NCBI GenBank assembly: GCA_905250025.1
Contig: CAJNOJ010000168.1
Coordinates: forward strand, 69,512 to 133,511
Direction of reading: 5' to 3'
Length of the DNA: 64,000 nt
Source: Adineta ricciae
Lineage: Eukaryota > Rotifera > Eurotatoria > Adinetida > Adinetidae
Shown: piece after piece, positions 37,490 to 52,199 of the stretch
How the letters are laid out: each line of letters starts with the position of its first letter
How positions within the stretch are numbered: the first letter of the stretch is position 1
Position numbers and translations under genes: made by a program
Notes under the pieces: generated by a model
What the model was told of the DNA's origin: nothing
Seen by the model: only the letters and a program-made list of their open reading frames with translations
Databases searched by the model: none

Positions 37490-40400
37490 TCAGGCTCGTT
37501 GAATTTCGAATAACTTGACGTCTGTATCATACCATATAGGTGGATCAACATTCCTAAAACGAAGATTGTGATGAGAGTAATCATTGTACACTTGTTATTT
37601 ACCTGAGATAAATAACACCCCACATATATGTACGAAACCACATAACTGTGCCCGAATTCGGTTGATACTTGCGAATTAGAATTGGATGTGGAACGGGCAG
37701 GAGACCAACTAATGTTCCATGTTGAAGAAATTTGATGATTTCACTTTCGTCAGTTAGACCACGATCCATGCAGATTTTTTCAACTTGTGGTACGAGAACT
37801 TGAAGAAGACGCATGATGGTTTGTAGAGGTAATTTGGCTTTCCATGATTGTACCCATTGAGATGTCGGTGACCAGATACCGCTGTCCGAGGAGTGATTCG
37901 CGCTAGAAATTGTGCCACCGTGCTGAGATGTCGGCGAAGAAGGCTAAATCAACAACAGAAGATGCAAAGATTGAAAAAAGAACGCAATTTACTTGAGTGG
38001 TGTTTGGTGAGGTTTCATTGTCACCATCCAACCGTACACGTTGACGGTCGTCTAAATTGGGTGAAGCAGCCAAAGTTCGTTCAGTCATCTTGTGAATTGC
38101 TATACAAAAGTCACATGAATTGATTTCAACAAACAAAAATAGAAGTATTCATGTCATTAATTATTTTTCTCATTCAATCCAAAGCGCCGGTTTAGATGAT
38201 TGAATTCTTTTCCGATAGCGGTTATTGTCCACACCAGTTCTGTTGAAGCTTACTTTTCCGATTTCTTCTTCGATACTCTACTTTACTCAATAGTAGAATC
38301 TGCTTTTCATTTGTCGCTTGACTTCCGACGAGGGTATCTATTTCGAATATCAGTCATCCAGAATACAATATTCCTTTTACGAACAATTATTTCAGATATT
38401 TCCTTTCGTTGCAATTTTTTGACGAGAAAAAATATCGCCTTTCTCCATCGTCATCTCCTAACTACTTCCGTGCAAATGTTCATCCTTACATGGTGTTTCA
38501 GCCAATGTCGTTGTCATTGCGTTATTCATCCCAGCAGATGTCAAGTGTTCTTTGGATAGAGTTAATCCTTCTTGCGTATTTGATTTGGCATTGTTTTGAA
38601 AAAGATTTTGTTTATTGTCAGATTTATCAGGACTTGATTTTGTTAATGAAGTTACTGTTGATGACTTGGTACTTAGTTTTGATATTGTTTGTGTATCAGT
38701 CGCTAGATTGCTCAATGCGAAAAAGACTTGACGTTTACGAATAATTGAGTAAACTAAACTTGCGTTGCCTAGAATTATTCGCTGATTTCATCTATTCTTC
38801 TCTGATTCGAACAGACCATCTTACCATCAAATTGATATTGAATAAGATTATTGAATGCTTCGAGAAGAAAGAATACTAAATGATGATTTTCAGGTGCTGC
38901 GAAAAGAAACCACGGAGAACTAAATGCCTAAAATGCAATATGATATTTACAAGTCGCATGATTAACGAACAGTGATTCTTACTTCGAGTAAATGAATTAA
39001 TTTGTTGCTCGATACCATGGATAGAGTTTTCAAATACGGCGAAATATTGACTATAATGGTTAATAAACAATCGTACAACGGTTGTAAACGTTGATGTGCA
39101 GAGACGATAATTTTATGGAAAACCTGAACAGATAATTTCGGTTGTTTTCGTTATAGAAAATATGGCTCGCTGGCGACTACGTACGATAATCAGAAGATCT
39201 GCATGAGTTCCAGTAAAGACTGGAATGTCCATAGGTACTCGTGTAACGTAGGGTTTATTCAATCGAACGCCAAAGTTTCGCTCACCGCTGAGTAACAACA
39301 AAATGAAAACACCGATGTGCATCAGACCGGTTTTGGCTAAATATGTCAACAAATTCTTGATGGGAAAAGGCAAATTACACATGAAAATGGTATTTACAAG
39401 TGTCCGAGCGTGCGTCGTTGAGAAAATAAAGAATGGGGACGAGAACATCCAACACTTCACTTGATTTTAATACATAATATAAGAATTTCTATCACATAGA
39501 AAAAAAATGAAGGATGAAAGAAGAAGATTTATGCAAATCAAACCTTATTTCGATCGCAGAATTTCCAAAATAATATTAATAATTCTTGATGGAATCCTAT
39601 TTTCTTACACGAACCCGGTAGATACGTTTGAATCAATGGATTATTTAATAATCGACAAAACCCTTTCAATAATATACTAAAATCCTACACAATGACATTG
39701 AAAATTAGTCGTCTCAATCGGCAATGTTTAAGTCAAGGATCTTACGTCATCTCGATGGATACGTGATAGATAATTTACAAATAAATTAGGACAGTCGTCA
39801 CCCGATGGCATTTGATTCATTGGCGATGATGGAACTTGATCAGATACCATCGACGAATTATGATCAAGTGTTATACATAACAACTGGGCAGCAACTTCGA
39901 CTAGAGGTTCACGCGTATCAGTAAATAGAAGATAATTGTAAGGTAGATAGCCAACAGGATCATAGGAGAATACGATATTTATCAAGGAAGTGAATAAAGG
40001 TAATGTTTGACTAGAAAAGAAGAAGAAAGAAAAAGCAAAAGATTTCCTTTCTTTTTATGAAAAGTGTTATATGTAATGTTACCGATTATGACCGGATGTG
40101 AAATAAGTTAACCATTTATTGGAGTGCAACTGTAATTCAGCTAGGAGAATGAAGAGATTATTTTCTTCTTTGAACTTTGATTGAACAATAACGTACCTGA
40201 TGGATTCATGTAGATCGTTTCGGAAAAGCAAACAAGTAACAACTTCAGAATTTCCGTTCGATTTCGATCATTGCTTGGTGTATGTACAGGTGATTGAGAA
40301 AAGCCAACACCAGCTTCCCAAATGTATTCACAACTATCGATTGTATGTATATCTTCTGGATTATCCTATGAATGAAGTAACGAGATGAACTGTTCTTTTG

Positions 40401-41155
40401 TTTGCATTCGTTTTCTCATACTGGGCCTTTTTTCTTCTTTGAAGAAACTGTAAAATCCGGACAAAACAAGAGATCCTTCAAAAACAAATGTAAACATGCG
40501 TCCATTCAATTATACTAAGATCTTACTGCTAAAGTTTGAAGAAGGCGTTCGGCTAACGGTGGTTTACTAACACATTCCTACAAGATAAGAACGTAAGATT
40601 GTTCCAAGTAGAGAATATCGGAATCCTTACTCCATTTGATGTAGTCTGCTGAGGACCGGTGGGAATATCAGACCAGAAAAAGCCTCGCCATTCCGGCTCT
40701 TCGAATATATATGGTAACAGACGAGTGAGCAACCGAACACAGTTTATCGCTATGAGAACGAGTAAAGAGAGACAAAAAAAAACTTGTCGAAAGAATGCTT
40801 TTCAAGGTTTTTTACCAGCTGTTTGATCTCGTTGTGTTTGACAGGAGTTCTCTGCTGCCATTTGTAAACGATCGACGAGTTTATTGCATAAGATTGCTAA
40901 ATTCGATGGTAGTTCTTCTCGTAGTGCTCGAATTTCTGCCGCTGGTACCAACGCAAAAATATCCTGAACACTTGAAATTTTGTCCGACCAAAATTGGTCC
41001 CAAAATGATTCATCATTAGATTCAATTTGCTAGAATTCCAAAACCAAGATACAAAGTTCGTTTTCGTTCGCACTAATTAGTTCTTCTACCTGACTACGCG
41101 AAGTTAATTGAACGACAGCAACACGAAAATCAATTTTTGAATCTGTATTACCCAT
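37490..41155 (-). CDS. HID1: HID1 domain protein
   Basis: HID1 is an N-myristoylated peripheral protein of the medial/trans-Golgi needed for dense-core vesicle maturation. The start MGNTDSKIDFRVAVVQLTSR keeps Gly2 for myristoylation. Many conserved blocks are visible: DQFW and IFALVPAAEIRALREEL (about 41010-40890), YDPVGYLPYNYLLFTDTREP (about 39940), NLFVNYLSRIHR, GLMHIGVFILLLLSGERNFG and VPMDIPVFTGTHADLLI (about 39300-39190), a variable Ser/Thr-rich region (about 38700-38470), then the C-terminal MRLLQVLVPQVEKICMDRGL, LTDESEIIKFLQHGTLVGLL and MWFRTYMWGVIYLR ending IQRA. Many short introns. An AG acceptor lies 37 nt before the ATG. Similarity to the animal family is high end to end and nothing appears missing. 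Confidence 0.95.
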
Positions 41156-41292
41156 AGTGAAATAGTCGAGATCTTCTTCTGTATTCTGTAACGGGTGTGG
41201 AAGACGCGGTGAAAATAAAAAAGAGAAAAAAAAACAAGTTTGCCATTGGTGGGTTTTCTGAAGCAATCACAGAAATATGTCAAAGAACCTGT

Positions 41293-41779
41293 TAATTGTC
41301 CAGCGTAGGCGTTTGACAAAGTTGGCGAAATATATCAGTTCCCATTTCACACAGTAGATTCAAGAGTCGTACATATTCATTCGATGTCCATAAATAATAT
41401 CGATTAGCGTTAATGGAAGATGAATATAAATCAATGGTTCTGAAGTGATTTAGTATAATCTAGGATGGTTTTACTGGAATACTGAAAGAAGAATGCGATC
41501 AACGAAAATCTTGATTCTTAGTTACAATGACATATGAAGTTGAGGATAAATCAATCTGATAGTAATGGACTTAAAGGGTCACTTGATCAATGGGCTTTTC
41601 CGGTTTCACATAGTCATTGATACTATATGTAGGATCAATCGTCGTCTATGATTCAACGGATTTGTCATACATTTAACACGTTTTCTCATTGCTATCTTGA
41701 AATAATCGATGATATAGCGAAATCTTGAATTCTTTACCCTGCATATTTGCAAAAGAATTTTGCAATCAAGTTGCGCCAT
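41293..41779 (-). other. Unresolved exon cluster upstream of HID1
   Basis: Protein-like open segments lie on the minus strand just before HID1. One begins with ATG at 41779 (MAQLDCKILLQICR, then a GTAAAG donor) and joins in frame to 41645 onward (TTIDPTYSINDYVKPEKPID), which soon meets a TAA. Another runs from an acceptor at about 41462 to a TAA at about 41293, including YLWTSNEYVRLLNLLCEM. I could not join the pieces into one open reading frame, so this may be a small gene with splice sites I misplaced, a decayed gene, or two short proteins. No family recognised. Confidence 0.3.
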
Positions 41780-41905
41780 CTTTCATTGACAAGCATACAT
41801 ATTCATTCTTTGTCGACTACCAATGAAGAATTTCTTTATAACTCAGAGTGTGAAGTGTCCGTTCTGTTCGTTCGTTCGTCCTTGTACATTTCAATCGGAA
41901 AGATC

Positions 41906-42547
41906 ATGAATGTAATTTCAATCTCTGTTTTACTGATCTTTACTCTTCTCTCAGGTAGATTCCAAGCGTAATTTTTTAAACTTTAATTAGAACTATCACG
42001 TTTAGTTACTAATGCACTTGAATGCTACGTATGTGAACAACAGGAAGGAAATGATGATAAATGTATCAAGACTGTTCGTATGTGCCAACGATATGAAGAT
42101 ACATGCGCCACATTAATTCTCTACACGACACCTCACGAATGGTAAGGAATCAATTTTTTTATCAATGATGATTTTCCTCTATGGATTATCTAGGACACCA
42201 CGAGGGGAACGTCGCCATTATATCTCAAAAGGTTGTGATACAAGAGATGCATGTACACGCCGTAAGTTGTTGTCATTAAAACTTTCCAGTCTATGAAAAC
42301 AAATTTTGAATATTTAGTTCTCTATGGTTTGGCTACTGTTTGTACTCGTAACTGGTATGAAGATTGGGCATGTGTAGAATGTTGTCAAGGCGATCGATGC
42401 AATCGATACGTTGTTGTAAGTTTGATTTCTGACTACTATTGTGTTTGTTAATCTCATATTTTGCTCTAGTTGGGTTCAAATAATACGCGTGCATCAATAA
42501 TGTTACTTATCGTTGCAATCCTTACTGCATTATTTATTCGCTATTGA
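41906..42547 (+). CDS. Ly6/uPAR-type three-finger GPI-anchored surface protein
   Basis: Small secreted fold anchored to the outer membrane leaflet. Signal peptide MNVISISVLLIFTLLSG; then LECYVCEQQ opens the three-finger domain, with further cysteines across four exons and the family-defining end CCQGDRCN. A short hydrophobic C-terminus (ASIMLLIVAILTALFI) after an Asn/Thr-rich segment fits a GPI-attachment signal. Introns are about 50-60 nt. The start is the ATG that opens the signal peptide. The family has many divergent members in invertebrates and no specific ligand can be inferred. Confidence 0.85.
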
Positions 42548-43212
42548 AGATTCTCATCCCACCATGTTTATAATAGCCAATTGGTACCCATTCCAATATA
42601 CATGTATTCGCTGTGTTTCTTTTTCTCAAATTTATCATTCCAATAATCGTTTCCTGTTTGATACTCTTTTTTTGTATAGTTTTACAACATTTGTACTCTT
42701 CAATAAAGAGATTTTTACTTAGATAGAGGAATAAATATCATGTTCGATTCACGTTGAAAAGTCCAATCCTGTTTGCCAAGGCAATATAGTTTCTATGAGC
42801 GCACAGACCATGTCAGATCAGATTTTATACACAATGCACTATATCATTTCGAACTATAGATAATAGCCATTGACGTTCAATCCTTTGCTTCTCTCTTTGT
42901 TCGAATTTGACATATAACGCCCTCTATCATCAAGAGTGATACAATCGACATTTTAACGTTTTTACGTAAAGAAAACTCATGAAATTTATCATTAATTTCT
43001 ACTTTATAAGTAAAATAATACTTACAAATGAAGGTCACCTACTGGTCTTCCATTGGTTCATAACTGTTATTATTATTGTTTGTTCGCTCCGTTCTTTTCC
43101 TTTGCATTGCTCAACATGACAGTTACCACTAATGCTTCTTCTCTTTCTTTGATTAATCTTTCTTTCTAGACAATAAATCGTTCATTAAATTTCTCTTCTT
43201 TTATCCTAGACA
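42548..43212. other. Intergenic between Ly6 and PP4R3 genes
   Basis: Includes the Ly6 3'UTR and poly(A) signal. Two pyrimidine-rich acceptors, TTTCTAG (about 43170) and ATCCTAG just before the PP4R3 ATG, suggest UTR or trans-splicing. No coding exon seen. Confidence 0.5.
42702..42707 (+). terminator. Polyadenylation signal AATAAA for the Ly6 gene
   Basis: Canonical hexamer 155 nt after the Ly6 stop codon. Confidence 0.55.
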
Positions 43213-46605
<3,393 letters not shown>

Positions 46606-47828
46606 TAATGGTTGGAAGTTTTCGTGTTTTTTCTTTCAGCTCAGGTGTTGTTAAGGATACTATACACACACACACACATAAATATATGTATACATTTAAA
46701 AAAATCTGTCCGAGCAAGCATTAGTTTTTGTTTTGTGCACTATTCTTTTTCTTTTCTCTCTTGTCTTCATTCATGTATATTTATGTCTCATCCTCTTATT
46801 TTGGTCTCGGATGTGTCAGTTCAGATTGTTGACGTGTTTATGTGTACAGATTATTGATGAAAAAAAGAAGTTGAGAGAGTGTGAGAGAGAGAGAAAAAAG
46901 GACTTCAGTCGGTATTTTATTGTGTGCAGGTCTTGTCATCTTTATTTTGTCTCTATCTCTCTCTTCTTCTCATTTTTGTTCACGCTATCTTTTTCTTTTC
47001 TGCGTTAAAACAAATCTTGTATAAGTTTTATATAAATGAAGATCATGTCGTTTATGAAAATGTTTGTTGAAATGTCAAAGAAGTGCCAGCAAAAGCAGAT
47101 CTTGTCGTTGCACCAGGCCAATGATGAACTTCATGTAAAAAATACTAATCTTTTACAATTTCTTTCATGTGTGTGTACGGTCACCACACCGTGTCCTAAT
47201 CGATTACCAGACGAGCTCGGAGAAGTATAAGCAAATATTGCGACAGCTGTTCTCTCGATTAAGTTTCTAGTGACTCATTTTACTTTTCAATCGAAAACGG
47301 TGGAAAGAAATGCATAGATCCGATGTTGAATTTCTATCGAACTAGAACAAACAGAAGTAAAATCGTTCTTTCAATCATACATAATATGTTCGACCGAATT
47401 CACTTCTATACTACCTATCATTATCGATATCCCTAACTAAACAGTACCGATCGCAAATTTTTCTTTCACTTCATATGTATTCATCAATAGATTTTGTAAG
47501 TGGCCGTATTTTTTTAAGTCCTACAATCTTGATTTTTCTTCCTCTCTCTCTCTGTCTCTTTCTTCCTATTGAATTAATATATAAAATTCACCGATTGCCA
47601 ATACTGCACGAATAAACTTAAGTCGCGTATATATATATACGTGTGCGTATGTATATCACTGGCAGTTTAATCGATATACGTGATATTATCCCCCTTGTGT
47701 TGTATTTTGCGTAGGCGTTTTTGCAAGGATAGGCGCACTTTCTCGTGTAGAAAATTTCCTTGTATAACGCAGTATGCAAGTATCACTGGGATTGTACATC
47801 TGATGAGGATTTTATTTCATTATTATTA
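46606..47828. other. Intergenic 1.2 kb with convergent gene ends
   Basis: 3' ends of PP4R3 (+) and the small membrane protein (-) face each other. Contains a (CA)n run at about 46664-46678 and pyrimidine tracts. No coding exon seen. Confidence 0.5.
46664..46678. repeat. (CA)n microsatellite
   Basis: Short perfect dinucleotide run in the PP4R3 3' region. Confidence 0.8.
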
Positions 47829-48251
47829 TCATTCAGTTTCATCATCGTCGACTGGATCCAAACTTAGATCGTTTAAAGTATTTCGAAGTAAACGATGTTG
47901 CTCGGTCAATTGTTTTGTAATCGAATGACCTGCTTCTTTATCTTTTTCCACGGTGGATTGACAACTTTTTTCAGTACTATAATAAATATTCCAAATTTTC
48001 TGTCGTTTATCGTTATCTTTCAGCTGAATTAAGATATCTTTTCGTGCTGTTTGCTCATATAAATCATTGACTGCCTGATAAACATTCTTGTAACGATGCT
48101 GTTGTGTCTGGTGAGTTCGTTGACGGATATTATCGAGTAAAATTATACCAAATCCTATCCCGTACCATACGATCACAACAACGATGTAAGCAATGGCACC
48201 TTGAGTTTCATTAGACGATATTTCATTGATCGAAGTACTGTTTGACGGCAT
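47829..48251 (-). CDS. Small single-pass membrane protein, weakly KCNE-like
   Basis: One exon encodes 140 residues starting MPSNSTSINEISSNETQG with two N-glycosylation sequons, then a single hydrophobic helix (AIAYIVVVIVWYGIGFGIIL), then a basic and charged cytoplasmic part of about 95 residues that ends acidic. The topology (short glycosylated N-terminus, one helix, juxtamembrane basic residues NIRQRTH) resembles KCNE potassium-channel beta subunits, but I see no diagnostic motif and this is only a shape match. ATG 48251 is preferred over the GTG that opens the frame at 48260. Confidence 0.55.
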   Translation of the reverse strand: MPSNSTSINEISSNETQGAIAYIVVVIVWYGIGFGIILLDNIRQRTHQTQQHRYKNVYQAVNDLYEQTARKDILIQLKDNDKRQKIWNIYYSTEKSCQSTVEKDKEAGHSITKQLTEQHRLLRNTLNDLSLDPVDDDETE

Positions 48252-49425
48252 ATGTACCACCGTGATAGAAAAACAAGTGAATTCTGTATTACTGTTTTAA
48301 TGTGTAATTTGAGATGATCATTTAATGGCCTTTATTTTTAATAGACAAAATAAAACGATACTCTCGATAATATAGGCGCGTTTATGTCAGAACAATAGTT
48401 TTTCTGTTCTTATTGAGTTTCATCATTGTTTTGAATGGATAGTGCAAGCAAGTTTCTGTATGTTTTCACTAAGACTAACTGATTATCCACTCATTGTCGA
48501 TAGTCTGTGAACTACCAATGTAGGGAAAAGACAGCAGTACTGAATACATTGAGAAAGTGGTACAATAGCACTTTATAGTTAAATATAACTCATCCATTTG
48601 TATGACCCGTACAGTCAATTGAACTCTTTTCTTACCGATCAAGCATGGAACGAAGCAGTCTCTAAATCATTCGCTAAGCAGTTTTATTATAACTTTCGTG
48701 TAAAAATCTGTCATTCGTATTGAAGAAAAGAGCTACTATTACTGGCTCTCTTTTCGAAGCATTTTTTCAGCTTCGCGAACTGTTTTCGTACATTTAAAGT
48801 AACGATAATAATAACAAAATGAGAGAAGAGTACATTTATTTATTTCCGATCGCTTTGCTATACCCACGTTAGTCATCGGAGTGGACCATTTTGATCTCCC
48901 TCGATTTTTTATCGATAACGGCAATCTCGAGAGTACAGTTGCCTTATTCCTCTAGTATTTCGAGTACACATAACTTTCTTTGAAATCCTAGAATCCGAGT
49001 TAACTAATCCAGCATCGAAACCTATCGGATTTATCACGTCTTCAATAGTATCAACACATCCACCTAAATCAAAAGTTGACTATTTTGTACACTATCTAGA
49101 AAGGTAAACATGCTGGAACGTACTCTGTACCAGATCTGACGGAGTTAAATAATGTGGTCAAGTAAAAAAGTTTCGTATAAGTATACTCTCTCTCTCTGCT
49201 ATACTTGTCGTTGAATGCATAGAGAACATCTGCTTTGACATTCCTAATTATCTGGCGACCTCTACTATAGTTTTGATGATAGTCTTTCCTATTGGTTCTC
49301 GACAACGATCATAAGAATGTAAAAATGGCTATTCCTCTTTTCTCAACAATATGACGATTTATGTTCTTCGAGCAAGATCATAACATTATTTCGGCGAAGT
49401 GCGAAAACAATTTTTTTCTGTTCCA
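48252..49425. other. Intergenic 1.2 kb, divergent promoter region
   Basis: Lies between the minus-strand membrane protein and the plus-strand AMDHD2 cluster, so promoters of both should be here. A few short open frames exist on the minus strand (48924-48739, 49305-49096) but they lack an exon chain and are not annotated. Confidence 0.45.
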
Positions 49426-51512
49426 ATGACGCTTTTTCGCTTTTGTAATTGTACATTGATACGCAATCATGCCTTAATAGTTGATGATCTTTGGATTCGT
49501 CATGGAAAGATTATCGATCCTGAAAAAGTATTTTTCGATGAAAGAATTCAAGCTGACGTGGAATACGATTGTCGCGGAGTGCTAGTCGCACCGGGTTACA
49601 TCGATTTACAAATTAACGGAGCGTTTGGTCACGACTTTTCTTCTCCCGATGAAGCAAGTGAAGAAATGCTTTTACTCGTCGCACAAAAGTTAACCGCACA
49701 TGGCGTCACTGCATTTGTACCAACTGTAGTCAGCTCCAAACCGGAAACATACAAGGCAGTATTACCGAAGTACAAGCGTCGAGCTGGTTCTGCCAAAGAT
49801 GGTGCAACTATTCTCGGTTCGAAAGAAAATATTTTTTCTAAGAGATTTGTAATGACCTGTCTGTTTAGGTATTCATATTGAAGGCCCATTTATCGATGAG
49901 AAGAAACGTGGTGCTCATCGAACTGATTTTCTTCGAACAGCTCCAAATGGAATAGAAGATTTGCTTTCATGTTACGGCTCATTTAATGATGTTTCCATCA
50001 TAACTATAGCACCCGAAATTCCGAATATGATCGAAACTGTCATACCGGAATTAGTACAAAAGCATAACATCGTGGTTTCTGTGGGCCACTCGATAGCTTC
50101 ATTAGATATCGGTGAACGTGCTGTTTGTGCCGGTGCTAGATTCATCACTCATTTATTCAATGCAATGCTACCATTTCATCATCGTGATCCAGGTCTTGTT
50201 GGTACGAAAGCAAAAAGACACCATTCACTTTCATGTAGACTAATATTGATTTTCTTCGAAAAAAGGTCTTCTAACAAGTCATCGTTTACCCACAACATCA
50301 ATTGTTCATTACGGTTTAATTGCTGACGGTATTCATACGCACTCAGCTGCCGTACGTCTTGCACATCGAGTACATCCTCAAGGTCTTGTTCTGGTAACTG
50401 ATGCTGTACCAGCATTAGGACTTCCGGATGGGACATATCACATGGGTGCTGAAAAGATTCTTGTGGAAAATAAGCGTGCAACCATTGCCGGTACACAAAC
50501 TTTATGTGGCAGTATTGCATCATTAGCCGAATGTGTTCAAAATATGCGACAAGCTTTACTTGATGGAGAAATAAGTAAACATGGTGAAGTAAAGATAGAC
50601 AAACAATTCGTTGTCGAATGTATTGACGCTGCAACTCTGCATCCAGCCTCAGGTAAATCATGAATTGAAGGTTAATTGAACGACTGCAAAACAACTACAA
50701 TGTTTCTCACGTTAGTCAAGCGAAACGAAGGATATGACCTTCAAGAAAGATAAAGAGTAATTCAAAGTCGTCATGCTTTCTAAATACTAAGCAGATGAGT
50801 AATGTTGATAGTTTGCAGTGAACTGTTGGTCTCTGCAGTCTAACTAAACCAGTTGTCATAGACATATATCTTCGATACGAACGAACAGATATGAGTATAG
50901 TTTGTAAATCTATACGACATTTGAAACCTTCTGTTGAGCTCTATCAACAAATATAAAATTTAAACCATTAAGATATGTATGTGTTAACGCATAGTAACAG
51001 TTTCTTTTTGGTAATCTAAACTCATTTATTTGCATGCAAATATACAACGCCCGGCGACATCTGTTTCGTATATTACGGCTGTAGCTCTTTTGATTACAAC
51101 AATAAACTTTCTTCACCTTTGACATGCAACCTGCTTCGTGGATAGACGGTGATCGAGTACTTTTATCGGGAACTTATTCACCGTTTTCCTAAGTAAAGAT
51201 AAAACATGGACGCTTGTGTATTCGTTGATAGAATATAAAACTACACACCAATCAGTGTTTTTAGTTAGCCATTACAATTGAAAATTGGCTCAAAAAGTAT
51301 TTTTTAGTTAATCAAGCGTGCCTTTTTTCGTTGTTTTAGTTCTTCATATCGAAAATCAAAAGGGAACATTATCATTTGGTGCAGATGCTGATTTCATTTT
51401 TCTTGACGATAAGCTAAATGTATTATCAACATTCATTGCTGGTGAACAAGCATGGACAGTCAATGATAGCTGGTCAATAAACAATTTACGTACGAAAAAC
51501 TCGAGTCAATAA
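49426..51512 (+). CDS. AMDHD2: N-acetylglucosamine-6-phosphate deacetylase
   Basis: The enzyme removes the acetyl group from GlcNAc-6-phosphate, feeding amino sugars back from the hexosamine pathway. It is an amidohydrolase TIM barrel. [15 protein letters not shown] is the conserved N-terminal motif; metal and catalytic residues appear in IHIEGPF (Glu), VGHS (His), THLFNAM (His) and VTDAVPA (Asp), all intact. The C-terminus includes [14 protein letters not shown]. Four exons; the last intron (50653-51339) is 687 nt, more than ten times the local norm. Start ATG 49426 ([12 protein letters not shown]) is chosen over an upstream GTG. First gene of a possible trans-spliced cluster with PTPS and DLST. 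Confidence 0.95.
50653..51339 (+). other. Unusually long AMDHD2 intron
   Basis: The protein is continuous across the junction (HPAS then [14 protein letters not shown]), so no coding sequence is missing. At 687 nt it could hold a nested small gene, an enhancer or a promoter, but I see no tRNA-like or clear open feature in it. Confidence 0.7.
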
Positions 51513-51687
51513 TTTGTTTTTCCTATCACATCTTTTTCTTTTTCTGTGATATAAGTATTTCATTTATGTACTTTTTTTTTGTTTTTAATCTCAGGGTAAT
51601 CGATTGAATTGAGATTTTGATTTCTCTTTTTTGTTTTTACAAGTAATTCGAATAGCATTATATTAAAAAAAGTATTATTTTTATTTT

Positions 51688-51689
51688 AG
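51688..51689 (+). promoter_or_regulatory. Splice acceptor just before PTPS start (candidate trans-splice site)
   Basis: A T-rich tract ending TTATTTTAG sits 3 nt before the PTPS ATG with no upstream coding exon in frame. Spacing from the AMDHD2 stop is about 175 nt. Confidence 0.55.
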
Positions 51690-51692
51690 ATC

Positions 51693-52139
51693 ATGTCGCT
51701 TGGGCCAAAAGCGTATTTAACACGACGAGAAACATTTTCCGCTTCTCATCGTTTACATTCCACGAATTTATCTGATAATGAAAATATTCTACTGTACGAT
51801 AAATGTAATAATCCAAATGGGCATGGCCACAATTATGTACTTGAAGTAACCGTTGTCGGCCATATTGATCCGAAAACAGGCATGGTGATGAACATCAGTG
51901 ATCTGAAAGTTTTAATTCAAACTCATGTGTTAGATCTAGTTGATCATAAACATCTTGATTTAGATATGGAGTATTTTCGAATGAAAAATTTAGTCAGTAC
52001 AACAGAGAATTTAGCTGTTTTCATTTGGGAACAGTTGGCTTTACAGATCGAACGTGCTTCTCAAAATAATCATGTTCGATTATATGAAATAAAACTGTGC
52101 GAAACAGAGAAAAATTTTGTTGTGTACCGTGGAGAATGA
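51693..52139 (+). CDS. PTS: 6-pyruvoyl-tetrahydropterin synthase
   Basis: This enzyme makes 6-pyruvoyl-tetrahydropterin, the second step of tetrahydrobiopterin synthesis. One exon, 148 residues, the normal family length. Zinc ligands are visible in FSASHRL and NGHGHNY, the catalytic Cys in KCNNPNGHGH, the Asp-His pair in VDHKHLD, and the substrate-binding Glu in LCETEKNF. The gene has no intron, unlike its neighbours. It begins 180 nt after AMDHD2 and ends 60 nt before DLST, the middle position of a possible operon. Confidence 0.96.
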   Translation: MSLGPKAYLTRRETFSASHRLHSTNLSDNENILLYDKCNNPNGHGHNYVLEVTVVGHIDPKTGMVMNISDLKVLIQTHVLDLVDHKHLDLDMEYFRMKNLVSTTENLAVFIWEQLALQIERASQNNHVRLYEIKLCETEKNFVVYRGE

Positions 52140-52163
52140 TCTTTTTGATTTTATTTAACTATT

Positions 52164-52169
52164 AATAAA
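52164..52169 (+). terminator. AATAAA in the PTPS-DLST gap
   Basis: The poly(A) hexamer lies 25 nt after the PTPS stop and 23 nt before the next splice acceptor. That order (stop, AATAAA, acceptor, ATG) within 60 nt is typical of coupled polyadenylation and trans-splicing in operons. Confidence 0.6.
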
Positions 52170-52191
52170 TATTTTTTGATATTGTCATTTT

Positions 52192-52193
52192 AG
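52192..52193 (+). promoter_or_regulatory. Splice acceptor just before DLST start (candidate trans-splice site)
   Basis: T-rich tract ending CATTTTAG, 6 nt before the DLST ATG. There is no room for a promoter in the 60-nt gap after PTPS. Confidence 0.6.
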
Positions 52194-52199
52194 ATAGGC

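Noticed and set aside
41906..42547. Three-finger protein considered as a secreted toxin
   Set aside because: A C-terminal hydrophobic GPI-type signal and the CCxGDxCN end fit a Ly6/uPAR surface protein.
48739..49305. Minus-strand short frames before AMDHD2
   Set aside because: No consistent splice chain or recognisable protein; likely chance in promoter DNA.
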